NCBI RefSeq assembly: GCF_003344765.1
Contig: NZ_QPMH01000002.1
Coordinates: 248,001 to 312,000, forward strand
Length of the DNA: 64,000 nucleotides
From: Ferruginivarius sediminum
GTDB taxonomy: Bacteria; Pseudomonadota; Alphaproteobacteria; Kiloniellales; Rhodovibrionaceae
Reading direction: 5' to 3'
The notes under the pieces were generated by a model. That model saw only the letters and a program-made list of their open reading frames with translations, had not been told where the DNA came from and searched no databases. How positions within the stretch are numbered: the first letter of the stretch is position 1; each line of letters begins with the position of its first letter. Shown here piece by piece: positions 18,086-26,500 of the stretch. A program made the translations under genes and the position numbers.

Positions 18086-19444
18086 ATGACGACTGGACGG
18101 AAATCTCCGGTGAAGAGCGTGCTGATGGCCGGTGCGGCGGCCGTTGCACTTCTGGTCGCCCCGGCGGCGATCAATAGCATCGATGGCGGCTTCGGCATCA
18201 ATTCGGCCCAGGCGGCCCAGGGCGAGGGCCAGGGGCAGCAGAAGCATGGCGGTCAGGGCGGCGCAGGCGCCGGCCAGGGCGGCATGCAGAAGGGCGGCCA
18301 GGAAGGCGCCGGCGGCGGCAGCGGCTCGCGGCTGGAAGAAGATGTCATGCGCGGCAAGCACGGCATGGACGCCGCCGCCGAGGACGGCGAGGAGGAGGAC
18401 TCCGATCGTCCGGACTGGGCCGGCACGCCGGGCCGGGAAGGCAAGCCCGGCCAAGGCAGCCAGGGCGGTAACACCAAGAAGGGTGAGGACTACGGCGATC
18501 TCTGGGTGATCGTGCGCAACGATGACGGCACGCCGGACCTTGTCGACGGCATGGTGCAGGTGGTTTTGAGCGACGGCACCGTTGTCGCGCTGGCGGACTA
18601 TGACGGCGAACTGCCGGAAGAGTATGCCGACATGGTGCAAGAGGTCGAGTTCGGCCGCATGAATATCGCGCGCTCTCCGGAGCGGGTGCTGGACCACTCG
18701 CTTACCGAAGCATTGACGAAGCTGGACGGCATGGTGATCACGGTCGACAATCTTGATGAGGTGACCGACGAATCCGGCCGCCTGATCGATTACTTCGACA
18801 ATACCATCGATTCGCCGCTCGAGAATCTGGCACTTTACAAGGCTCTGCTGGAAGCGAGTGCCAGCGCGCCTGACGCCGACGGCCTTTACACAGTCAGCGT
18901 CACCTCCGACCACGAAGGCGAAAGCGTCGAACTGGACATCAAGGTTTCGGCCGACGTGCTGCCCAGCCTCGCGGCGTCCGCGCTGGCCGCCAGTTCCGAC
19001 AAGACGGGCGATCTGTCGGTCGACGAGATCGCCTACATCAGCGGCTTCCTCGGCGTCGACGACGAGCTGGCGGCCCTCGTGGAGGACGATCCGAACGATC
19101 CGTCCGACGCCTTCTTCAGCTACAGCCGCGATGCGGTTTACGCCAATACCTCGATCCAGGTCCTGTTGCCGAACGAGGACGGTACGGCCTATATCCCGAC
19201 GACAGTTTATGTGGTCGATACGGACGTGAACGGCGACGGGGAATACACTGCTCTGGATACCGACAACGACGGCGTCATCGATACGCTGGAGCAGGGCCAA
19301 GTCACCTTCAACACCGTGCCGTCCATCGAGGCGGACGATGACGGCCTTGATATCTTCACCCAGGCGGCCGACGACTCGGTGCAGGTTCTCGAGTACGTCC
19401 ACGACAACGCGATCGACGTGCCGTTGCCCGAGGCGACCAACTGA
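18086..19444 (+). CDS. Secreted acidic protein with Gly/Gln-rich head and calcium-binding-like loops
   Basis: 452 residues, family not recognised. A long signal peptide (to about residue 43, AQAA) is followed by a Gly/Gln-rich segment (45-78), the motif SGSRLEEDVMRG (79-90) and DSDRPDWAGTPG, both shared with the preceding gene. Residues about 130-370 look like an ordered acidic domain beginning DLWVIVRNDDGTPDLVDGMV. Residues 378-402 contain two Asp-rich loops (DTDVNGDGEY, DTDNDGVIDTLE) of the EF-hand/thrombospondin-3 calcium-binding type. Predicted location is periplasm or cell surface. ATG 18086 has a clear GGAAGGAG Shine-Dalgarno; the open frame upstream to 17936 lacks one. A terminator follows the stop. 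Confidence 0.85.
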   Translation: MTTGRKSPVKSVLMAGAAAVALLVAPAAINSIDGGFGINSAQAAQGEGQGQQKHGGQGGAGAGQGGMQKGGQEGAGGGSGSRLEEDVMRGKHGMDAAAEDGEEEDSDRPDWAGTPGREGKPGQGSQGGNTKKGEDYGDLWVIVRNDDGTPDLVDGMVQVVLSDGTVVALADYDGELPEEYADMVQEVEFGRMNIARSPERVLDHSLTEALTKLDGMVITVDNLDEVTDESGRLIDYFDNTIDSPLENLALYKALLEASASAPDADGLYTVSVTSDHEGESVELDIKVSADVLPSLAASALAASSDKTGDLSVDEIAYISGFLGVDDELAALVEDDPNDPSDAFFSYSRDAVYANTSIQVLLPNEDGTAYIPTTVYVVDTDVNGDGEYTALDTDNDGVIDTLEQGQVTFNTVPSIEADDDGLDIFTQAADDSVQVLEYVHDNAIDVPLPEATN

Positions 19445-19471
19445 CGAGGCCCTTGCAGGCTTCTCGTATTC

Positions 19472-19500
19472 GGGGCGGCTCCGCCGGGGCCGCCCCTTTC
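19472..19500 (+). terminator. Rho-independent terminator after the secreted acidic protein gene
   Basis: An 8-bp perfect stem (GGGGCGGC at 19472-19479, GCCGCCCC at 19489-19496) with a 9-nt loop is followed by TTTCATTT. It lies 28 nt after the stop and ends the export module before the convergent LysR gene. Confidence 0.82.
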
Positions 19501-19509
19501 ATTTCCAGC

Positions 19510-20427
19510 CTATGAAGAGCGCGCGAGCTCCTCGGCCAATCTGATTGCGGGCGAGCCCTCTGGCTCCCCGCGCCGCACCGACGCGTGCCAGTCCACGTAG
19601 AGGCCGCCGCGCCCCACGCGAAGGGCGCAGAGCGCGCCGCTCTCGATCCGCCGAGCCACGGCCCAGCGCGAGAGGATACTGACGCCGAAGCCGGCCTGCA
19701 CCAGTTCGACGATGCCCTCGGTCAGCTCGACCTTCACCAGCCGGCGCGGGCGCACCCCGCCGGGGCGGAAGAAGTGCTCGCTCTCATAGCCGTGCTCCTC
19801 GACAAGCGAGTAGGTCATGTAGGTTTCCTCCGCCAGATCGGCGGGCTCCACCTGCGCCTTGCCGGCAAGGCGGTGGTCCGGCGGCACGATCAAGACAAGC
19901 TCGTCCCGGAACAGGTGGATCGCGCGCACGTCCTCGGTCTCGACCGGGCCCGAGGCGACGGCGACGTCCAGCGCGCCGTCCAGCAGCGCGGCAAGCGGCG
20001 AGCGGCCCGGCTCGCTTGCGATCTGCACGTCGACGTCGGGGTAGGTGTCCTGGAAGTGCTTCAGCAGGGGCGGCAGCCAGTAATAGCTGTTGTAGGCACC
20101 GGAGCCGATCCGCACCACATGCCTGACCCCGCCGCCGACGGCGAGCGCGTCCCCCTCGGCCCTGGCCAGCGCCGGCAATACCTCCCGCGCCGCCGCCAGC
20201 AGGCATTCGCCCGCCGGCGTGATGCGCAAGCGCCGGCCCACCTTCGTGTAAAGGCTGAGGCCCAGCCGCCGTTCCGCTTCGCGCAGGCGGTGGCTGAGCG
20301 CGGATTGCGTCGTTCCCAGCCGCTCGGCGGCGGCCGTCAGGCTGCCGGTGTCGGCCAGTGCCAGGATGGAATGATAGTGCCGCAGCTCCAGGCGCAGCAG
20401 GGCATCCAATTCATGAATCGCTCTCAT
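19510..20427 (-). CDS. LysR family regulator (MetR-like)
   Basis: 305 residues. The N-terminal winged helix-turn-helix (LELRHYHSILALADTGSLTA, then TTQSALSHRLREAERRLG) and the effector domain (IGSGAYNSYYWLPPLLKHF through LVQAGFGVSILSRW) follow the MetR subgroup more closely than other LysR types. MetR senses homocysteine; the ligand here is not known. It is divergent from an EamA transporter gene 171 bp away, the classic arrangement in which the regulator controls itself and its neighbour. ATG 20427 gives MRAIHELDALL. The longer frame to 21306 is the antisense shadow of the transporter. Confidence 0.92.
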   Translation of the reverse strand: MRAIHELDALLRLELRHYHSILALADTGSLTAAAERLGTTQSALSHRLREAERRLGLSLYTKVGRRLRITPAGECLLAAAREVLPALARAEGDALAVGGGVRHVVRIGSGAYNSYYWLPPLLKHFQDTYPDVDVQIASEPGRSPLAALLDGALDVAVASGPVETEDVRAIHLFRDELVLIVPPDHRLAGKAQVEPADLAEETYMTYSLVEEHGYESEHFFRPGGVRPRRLVKVELTEGIVELVQAGFGVSILSRWAVARRIESGALCALRVGRGGLYVDWHASVRRGEPEGSPAIRLAEELARSS

Positions 20428-20598
20428 TGAATATCGGAAAATATAGAATTTCCCACATGTCAAGTTTGACGCTAGCCTGCGTCCGGGCGGCGGCGAGGTT
20501 AAGGCCCGCCCGTTCATCCGACTGACCGGATTGTTTTCTCGATGCCTGGCGGCCTGCGGGTCGCGGCAAGGTGGAGCGCTGTGCGCACGGGAGGCGCC

Positions 20599-21462
20599 AT
20601 GAATGAGGTCCGGACGGCGGACTATGCTTTCGGACTGGTCACGCTGGCGGGTGCGGGGTTCGGCTTGAACCCGTTGTTTGCGCGCGCCCTCTATGCCGAG
20701 GGGCTGTCGCCGGAACTGGCGGTGTTCGTCCGTTTCGCGCCGATGTCCGTGGTGCTTTTGCCGGTTTTGCCCGCGCTGCTGCGGCAGTGGCGGCTTGCGC
20801 TGGTCGGCCTTGCAGCCGGCGCCGCGATGGCCGTCGGAACACTGGCCTACTTCCACGCGCTGACGGTTCTGCCGGTCTCGCTCGCGGCGCTTATATATTT
20901 CACTTACCCCCTGTTCACGATCCTGATCGGCTGGTTGGCGCTTGGACGGCCGATGACGCGGGAATCGACGGTCGCCGCGGCCCTTGTGCTGGCGGCGTGC
21001 GCGCTGGTCGTATCCCCGCGCGGCCTCGATGCAGCGCAGCTTCGGGCGGTCGCGCTGTGTTTCCTGTCGCCGCTGGGGTTCGCGCTGATCATCCACGCGC
21101 TGTCCACTTGGCTGACCCCGATGCCCTTGTGGTCGCGCATGTGTGCCGGCATCTGGGGCCACATGCTGGTGCTGGTGCCGGCAATGATATTCATGGCCGA
21201 GGGACCGTTCCTGCCAAGAGGGCCTCAGGGCTGGTCGGCGCTGGTCGGGCTGGCGACGGTGGCCGCGCTGTTGCCGCAGATCGCCTTCAGCGTCGCCGCC
21301 CCCCACGCCGGGCCGGAGCGAACGGCCATCGGCGGCAGCGCGGAGTTGCTGACCTCGCTCGCCGTCGGCTGGGTGGCGCTGGAGGAAGCCGTTCAGCCGC
21401 AGGCGGTGGCGGGGGCGACGCTGCTGATGGCGGCGCTATTCATCGCGCGCCGGCAGAGGTGA
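20599..21462 (+). CDS. EamA/DMT family transporter
   Basis: About 287 residues with ten predicted membrane helices in two EamA repeats, typical of drug/metabolite exporters of the inner membrane. The C-terminal half includes GGSAELLTSLAVGWVALEE, a recognisable EamA block. The start at ATG 20599 is favoured by the GGGAGG just upstream; an ATG at 20542 would add 19 polar residues. Next to a MetR-like LysR gene it may export a sulfur amino acid or related metabolite (inference). Its last 23 nt overlap the 3' end of the convergent P-type ATPase gene. Confidence 0.92.
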   Translation: MNEVRTADYAFGLVTLAGAGFGLNPLFARALYAEGLSPELAVFVRFAPMSVVLLPVLPALLRQWRLALVGLAAGAAMAVGTLAYFHALTVLPVSLAALIYFTYPLFTILIGWLALGRPMTRESTVAAALVLAACALVVSPRGLDAAQLRAVALCFLSPLGFALIIHALSTWLTPMPLWSRMCAGIWGHMLVLVPAMIFMAEGPFLPRGPQGWSALVGLATVAALLPQIAFSVAAPHAGPERTAIGGSAELLTSLAVGWVALEEAVQPQAVAGATLLMAALFIARRQR

Positions 21463-24172
21463 GGCGCATGCGTTGTCGGTGGCGAAGGGCGGCCCTGCGG
21501 AAGATGGCTTTCTCGGCCTCGACAATAAAGAACAGGAGCAAGGCGGCCCCCACGATACGCAGCCAGTCGTTCACGCCGATGGCGGCGGTGCCGAACAGCA
21601 TATGCATGCCTGACCAGTAGGTCAGCAGCATCTGGAACGCGACGACGACCGCGACCGAAAGCTGGGCCGGGCCGCTCGACTTCAAGGCCTCGCGCGTCCA
21701 GGCGGGACCGTGGATGACGCGGCTGTTGAACAGATAGACGATCTCGCCCGCCACCAGCATGTTGACGGCAATGGTCCGCGCCTCTTCCAGGCTGGCACCG
21801 TTCTCGCGGGCAAGCTGGAACAGGCCGAAGGTGGCCGCGACCAGAAGCAGCGAGACCATGACGATGCGCCAGACCAGGAAGCGCGAGAGGATCGGTTCGT
21901 CCCGGCGGCGCGGCGGCCGGGCCATGACGTCCGGCTCGGCGCCCTCGAAAGCAAGGGCCAGCGCCAGGGTCACGGCGGTGATCATGTTCACCCACAGGAT
22001 CTGCACCGGCGTGATCGGCAGGGTCGTGCCAAGCAGGATGGCGATGAGGATGGTCAGCGCCTCGCCGCCGTTGGTCGGCAGGATGAACAGGATGGCCTTC
22101 TTCAGGTTGTCGTAGACCGTGCGCCCGGCGCGCACCGCCTTGGCGATGGAGGCGAAGTTGTCGTCGGCCAGCACCATCTCCGCCGCTTCCTTCGCAGCCT
22201 CGGTCCCGCGCCGGCCCATGGCGATGCCGACATCCGCGCGCTTCAACGCCGGTGCATCGTTGACGCCGTCCCCCGTCATCGCCACCACCTCGCCGTGGCT
22301 TTGCAGCGCCTGGACGAGGCGCAGCTTGTGCTCCGGCGTAGTGCGGGCATAGACATCGACCTTGCGCACGGCATCCGCCAGCTCCGCGTCGCTCATCGCG
22401 TCCAGCCGCCGCCCCGTCAGCACCTCCGCCTCGCCGGGAACGCCAAGCTGCCGCGCCACGGCGCGGGCGGTCGATGCGTGGTCGCCGGTGATCATCTTCA
22501 CGCCGATGCCCGCCTCCCGGCACGCCTCCACGGCGGCGATGGCCTCCTCGCGTGACGGGTCCAGCAGACCGAAAACGCCCAAGAGCGCGAACCCGCCGGC
22601 CTCCACTTCGGGAAAGCTCAGTGCGCTTGCGTGCTTGGGGAACTCGCGTGAAGCGACGGCGATGGTGCGATATCCCGCCGCCGCCAGCGCCTCGATCCGC
22701 TGTTCCCAGGCGTCCCGGTCGATCGAGTCTTCGCAGAGGTCCAGGATGCGCTCCGGTGCACCCTTGATGTAGGCGATGCCATGGCCGTGCCCGTGTTCGG
22801 CGGCATGCAGGGTCGCCATGTACTTGTGCGCGGATTCGAAAGGGATGGCGTCCAGCCGGGCGAAGGCCGAGTCCAGGCCCTCTTTTTCCAGTCCGGCTTT
22901 CAGGCCGAGCGTCAGCAGCGCGCCGTCAACGGGCGTGCCCTCCACCTCCCACTCCCCGTCGGCTTCGGCCCGCAGTTCGCCATCGTTACAGAGTACGCCG
23001 GCCTGCACGGCGGCCAGCAGCTCGGGCACCTCGTGCGGGTCGATGGGCTGCCCGTTCAGGGAAATCCGCCCGTCGGGACGATAACCGCTGCCGCTGACGG
23101 TGTAGTCTGCGGTGGGGGTGGCCACGTGCTGCACGCTCAACTCGTTGCGGGTGAGCGTTCCGGTCTTGTCGGAGCAGATGACGGTTACCGCACCCAGCGT
23201 CTCCACCGCCGGCAGGCGGCGGATTATGGCGCATTCCCGCGCCATGCCGGCAACGCCGATGGCGAGCGTGATGGTCATGATGGCCGGCAGTCCTTCGGGA
23301 ATCGCCGCGACCGCAAGGCCGACCGCCGCCAGGAACATTTCGGCTGCTTCATAGCCCCGCAGCCAGACGCCGAAGGCGAAGGCGACCGCCGCCAGGGCCA
23401 GGATCGCGCCGGTCAGCCAGCGACCGAACACCGCCATCTGCTGTAGCAGCGGCGTGGTCAGCGTCCGCACGCCGGCCAGCATCTCCGAGATGCGGCCGAT
23501 CTCGGTGTCCTTGCCGGTGGCAACGACGACACCCGTGCCCCGCCCATAAGTGACGAGCGTGCCGGAGTAGGCCATGCAGGCGCGGTCGCCCAGCGCCGCG
23601 TCGGGCGCCACGGGCTCCGTGGTTTTGTCGACGGCCAGCGATTCGCCGGTCAGCGCGGCCTCCTGTGTCTGCAGGCTGCGCACGCGCAGCAGCCGCAGGT
23701 CCGCTGGAACCTTGTCGCCCGAGGCAAGCTCGACCACGTCGCCGGGCACCAAATCGGCCGCCGCGACCGTCTGCCGGTGGCCGTCGCGGAGGACGCGGGC
23801 CTGCGGCGAGAGCATCTGTGCGATGGCATCGAGTGCGTGCTCGGCCTTGCCTTCCTGCAGAAAGCCGATGATGGCGTTGACGACCACGACGCCCAGGATG
23901 ACACCGGTATCGACCCAATGCTGCAGCCCGGCCGTCACCGCCGCCGCGGCGAGGAGCACATAGATCAGCAGGTTGTCGAACTGTGTCAGGAAGCGCCGCA
24001 GCGGCCCGCGCCGCCGGCGCGTCGGCAGGGTGTTCGGTCCGTGGCGTTCCAGCCGCTGGCCGGCCTCGTGCGCCGAAAGCCCGCTTTCAGAAACTTCCAG
24101 AGCTTGCAGCGTTTCGCCGATGCCGCGCGCGTGCCAGGGAGGTGGGATATCTTTCATCAAGTGACGGCTCAC
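21440..24172 (-). CDS. P2-type cation-transporting ATPase
   Basis: About 910 residues, full length. Motifs in order: N-terminal cation ATPase domain, TGES actuator loop (ALTGESLAVD), transmembrane-4 PEGLP (AAIPEGLPAIMT), the phosphorylation site CSDKTGTLTRNE, a nucleotide-binding domain with YIKGAPERIL, the MTGDGVNDAPALK hinge, and a six-helix C-terminal cation ATPase domain. The P2 PEGLP motif points to Ca2+ or Na+/K+-like transport rather than heavy metals, which would show CPx. The ion cannot be fixed from sequence. Start is uncertain between GTG 24172 and ATG 24157; neither has a clear Shine-Dalgarno. The stop overlaps the convergent EamA gene by 23 nt. Confidence 0.95.
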   Translation of the reverse strand: MSRHLMKDIPPPWHARGIGETLQALEVSESGLSAHEAGQRLERHGPNTLPTRRRRGPLRRFLTQFDNLLIYVLLAAAAVTAGLQHWVDTGVILGVVVVNAIIGFLQEGKAEHALDAIAQMLSPQARVLRDGHRQTVAAADLVPGDVVELASGDKVPADLRLLRVRSLQTQEAALTGESLAVDKTTEPVAPDAALGDRACMAYSGTLVTYGRGTGVVVATGKDTEIGRISEMLAGVRTLTTPLLQQMAVFGRWLTGAILALAAVAFAFGVWLRGYEAAEMFLAAVGLAVAAIPEGLPAIMTITLAIGVAGMARECAIIRRLPAVETLGAVTVICSDKTGTLTRNELSVQHVATPTADYTVSGSGYRPDGRISLNGQPIDPHEVPELLAAVQAGVLCNDGELRAEADGEWEVEGTPVDGALLTLGLKAGLEKEGLDSAFARLDAIPFESAHKYMATLHAAEHGHGHGIAYIKGAPERILDLCEDSIDRDAWEQRIEALAAAGYRTIAVASREFPKHASALSFPEVEAGGFALLGVFGLLDPSREEAIAAVEACREAGIGVKMITGDHASTARAVARQLGVPGEAEVLTGRRLDAMSDAELADAVRKVDVYARTTPEHKLRLVQALQSHGEVVAMTGDGVNDAPALKRADVGIAMGRRGTEAAKEAAEMVLADDNFASIAKAVRAGRTVYDNLKKAILFILPTNGGEALTILIAILLGTTLPITPVQILWVNMITAVTLALALAFEGAEPDVMARPPRRRDEPILSRFLVWRIVMVSLLLVAATFGLFQLARENGASLEEARTIAVNMLVAGEIVYLFNSRVIHGPAWTREALKSSGPAQLSVAVVVAFQMLLTYWSGMHMLFGTAAIGVNDWLRIVGAALLLFFIVEAEKAIFRRAALRHRQRMRLTSAGAR

Positions 24173-24323
24173 AGCGGGGCGGGATCAAGGTGAGCCGCAA
24201 TGCAACATGACGCCTTGCGGTTGGCATTGATGGGCATCAAAGCGCGCGGCGCGGCTCTGTGTATGGCTGAGTCGAGACGGGCAGCGCCGCCGCAACGCGA
24301 GACGGGAAGGGGAGAGCATCATC

Positions 24324-25055
24324 ATGCCAGCACCGGGACGCATCCGGATCGGCACGAGCGGCTGGAGCTATCGCCACTGGGTCGGCCCGTTCTATCCCGA
24401 GGGCACGGCTTCGAGCGACTATCTCTCGTATTATGCCCAGCAGTTCGCGGTGACGGAGGTGAACAACACCTTCTATTCCCTGCCGAAGCTGGAAACCTTC
24501 GAGGAGTGGCGCGGGTCCACGCCCGACGGCTTCGAGTTCGCCTGCAAGGCCAGCCGCTACATCACGCACATGAAGAAGCTGAAGGATCCGGACCAGAGTG
24601 TGGTGAAGTTCTTCGAGGCGGTGGAGACGCTGGGCGACAAGCTGGGGCCGATCCTCTTCCAGCTGCCGCCGAACTTCCACATCAACCTGGGGCGCCTGCG
24701 CGCCTTGCTGGAGGTCCTGCCGTCCGGTCACCGCTATGCTTTCGAGTTCAGGGACCGGAGTTGGTTCGACGAGCCGATTTTCGACCTGCTCGACGCGCAC
24801 CATGCAGCCCTGGTGATGTATGACCTGGAAGGCCGCCTGTCGCCGCTTCGAGCGACCGGCAAGCTGGCCTATATCCGCCTCCACGGACCGAAGGAGGAGG
24901 CTTATACCGGTAGCTATGCGGACAGTGCATTGCAGGACTGGGCCGCGCGCATCCGGGAGTGGAGCGGCGAGGGGCGTGACGTCTATTGCTTCTTCGACAA
25001 CGACGAGGCCGGCTACGCCGCGCGGGATGCGACGCGGCTCCAGGGATTCCTATAG
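24324..25055 (+). CDS. DUF72 family protein (YecE-like)
   Basis: 243 residues of the DUF72 TIM-barrel family. Key blocks are IRIGTSGWSYRHWVGPFYPE at the start, VNNTFYSLPKLETFEEW, FACKASRYITHMKKLKD, LGPILFQLPPNFHIN and the terminal YCFFDNDEAGYA. The molecular function is unknown; members occur widely and are cytoplasmic. A GGGGAGAGC Shine-Dalgarno precedes ATG 24324. It is divergent from the P-type ATPase gene (151-bp gap) and convergent with the XRE regulator 22 bp away. Confidence 0.95.
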   Translation: MPAPGRIRIGTSGWSYRHWVGPFYPEGTASSDYLSYYAQQFAVTEVNNTFYSLPKLETFEEWRGSTPDGFEFACKASRYITHMKKLKDPDQSVVKFFEAVETLGDKLGPILFQLPPNFHINLGRLRALLEVLPSGHRYAFEFRDRSWFDEPIFDLLDAHHAALVMYDLEGRLSPLRATGKLAYIRLHGPKEEAYTGSYADSALQDWAARIREWSGEGRDVYCFFDNDEAGYAARDATRLQGFL

Positions 25056-25077
25056 GAGAGGTGAGTAGATTACCGGC

Positions 25078-25542
25078 TTACTGCTCGCAGGCCCGCTCCG
25101 CCAGCGAGCGGGCAAGCTGCGCAAGCGCCTCCTGCTGGCGCTGGTCGTTGATGCGCGAGAAATTGCGGGCGAGATCCAGGCACATGCGCTGGCGTTCCGA
25201 GGTGGATTCGCTGTCGGTCTCGTCGAAGCCGTCGAAGAAGTATCCGACGTCGACGCCCAGGACCTTGGCCATCTCGTAGAGCCGCCCCGCCGAGACACGG
25301 TTGATGCCGCGTTCGTACTTGTGCGCCTGCTGGTAGGTGATGCCGATGAGGTCGGCAAGCTGCTGCTGCGTCAGACCCAGCATGGTCCGCCGCTCACGAA
25401 TCCGGCGACCCACATGACACTCGATCTTGGTGGTCTTGGGCGAACGCTTGGTCACAGTGGTTCCGGTGCGATGGGGTGCGGGGTGCGGGGTGGCATCCTC
25501 GGCGGATTCGAGGAGTGCTTCTGACGATTCCATGTTATACAT
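25078..25542 (-). CDS. XRE-family helix-turn-helix regulator
   Basis: 154 residues. The HTH_3 domain (about residues 45-100) reads VGRRIRERRTMLGLTQQQLA, then IGITYQQAHKYERGINRVSA, the pattern of a widespread alphaproteobacterial XRE regulator family. A Ser/Thr-rich N-terminal extension precedes the conserved TKRSPKTTKIECHVG start, so the biological start could be internal. AGAGGATAAACGCCTC before ATG 25542 supports the longer form. The upstream 337 bp is AT-rich and holds a 21-bp dyad, a possible autoregulatory operator. Confidence 0.92.
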   Translation of the reverse strand: MYNMESSEALLESAEDATPHPAPHRTGTTVTKRSPKTTKIECHVGRRIRERRTMLGLTQQQLADLIGITYQQAHKYERGINRVSAGRLYEMAKVLGVDVGYFFDGFDETDSESTSERQRMCLDLARNFSRINDQRQQEALAQLARSLAERACEQ

Positions 25543-25879
25543 GAGGCGTTTATCCTCTTTTGGTTGTCATGTTGCCGGCTACGCCGGCTGGCACGCGAGG
25601 GCCGGAACAAGGCGGCGTCCGATACCTCTCTCCATCCCGTCCCACCGTGCCCCACTCAAGCCGCTGCCGGGCCGGGGGCGACCCGTAAAAGCGCAGCGAC
25701 AAAAGTTTTGCCCCGTAACTACCGCGAATTGATCAAAAGGTAAAGAGATTTATGCGACTGGAAACCTAGGCGTTTACTATTATTAGTAGTAAATTATGTC
25801 ATAAATATAGCTGATTGGTAGAAAAGCCAGACCCGTAGAACCAGGAAGAGGCGGGTACGGACCCTGTGCCCGGCCGCGA
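25543..25879. promoter_or_regulatory. AT-rich upstream region of the XRE regulator
   Basis: 337 bp without a credible gene. The part from about 25700 to 25830 is strikingly AT-rich compared with the window average and contains the dyad at 25773-25793. It serves as leader and promoter region for the XRE gene and as 3' flank of the small minus-strand gene ending at 25880. Confidence 0.5.
25773..25793. promoter_or_regulatory. 21-bp interrupted palindrome (candidate operator)
   Basis: TTTACTA (25773-25779) and TAGTAAA (25787-25793) form a perfect 7-bp inverted repeat around a 7-nt AT-rich centre. It lies about 230 bp upstream of the XRE regulator start. The weak A/T stem and lack of a T-run argue against a terminator; an XRE-type operator is the better guess. 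Confidence 0.4.
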
Positions 25880-26242
25880 TCAGATGCGGGTCAGGAACAC
25901 ACGCGAGGCCGATGGCCAGAGGGGCGGCTGGGCGCCATAGCGACGATATGCTGTGTTGGCGAGCCTTGCCGGGATGCGCCCGTCGGCAGCCGGCCGTTCG
26001 GTTTGGGCCAGCGCCGACATCAGCGCCGGCGACAGCAATCCGGAATCGACCCGCGCTCCGAAGCCGGCCGCCAAAGCCGCCTTCTGCCCGGCGGGAAGGT
26101 GGAAGGGAATCGCCGTGAAGGGCTTGCCGTGACCGGACGACGTGCGCGCGCTGGGTGCGATGGCCCGCATGGGCGCGTGCGGGGCGATCCGCATTTCCCT
26201 GGATGGCGCCGGGTCGGGAGGCAGGTTGGATAGGTGAGCCAT
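25880..26242 (-). CDS. Small hypothetical protein
   Basis: 120 residues, no recognised family. The codons have the strong third-position GC of real genes in this window, while flanking DNA is AT-rich, which supports coding. The protein has a Pro-rich N-terminal third, then a compact segment FHLPAGQKAALAAGFGARVD-SGLLSPALMSALAQTE and a terminal RYGAQPP block. No signal peptide or membrane helix is seen. A GGAG lies about 13 nt before ATG 26242, so the Shine-Dalgarno is poor. It is divergent from the GGDEF/EAL gene. Confidence 0.55.
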   Translation of the reverse strand: MAHLSNLPPDPAPSREMRIAPHAPMRAIAPSARTSSGHGKPFTAIPFHLPAGQKAALAAGFGARVDSGLLSPALMSALAQTERPAADGRIPARLANTAYRRYGAQPPLWPSASRVFLTRI

Positions 26243-26500
26243 CGCGCATGCAACTCCGGCGTGTAAGGGGGCGACCCTGTTAACAGAAAGTTTACCAAAT
26301 TACCCTCAAAAGTCCAGACGCGCTAGAAAATACAACAAGATGCCGCAAAATTAACCACGATTTTTAAATATATTTATTTAGGAATTTAAATGGAATCACC
26401 GATAAGACGACTCACCCTTTATTAAGAATCGTCCCGCTACCCTCGCGGCAGTCGGGCGACCCGAATTCAGGCAGAAGGCGTACGCCGCTAGGAGGGCATT
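26243..26500. promoter_or_regulatory. AT-rich divergent promoter region
   Basis: 258 bp between a small minus-strand gene and the PAS-GGDEF-EAL gene. Positions about 26270-26440 include long A/T stretches (for example TTTTTAAATATATTTATTTA near 26361), the most AT-rich part of the window. It probably carries promoters for both genes; such composition also suits H-NS-like or IHF binding. Confidence 0.5.
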
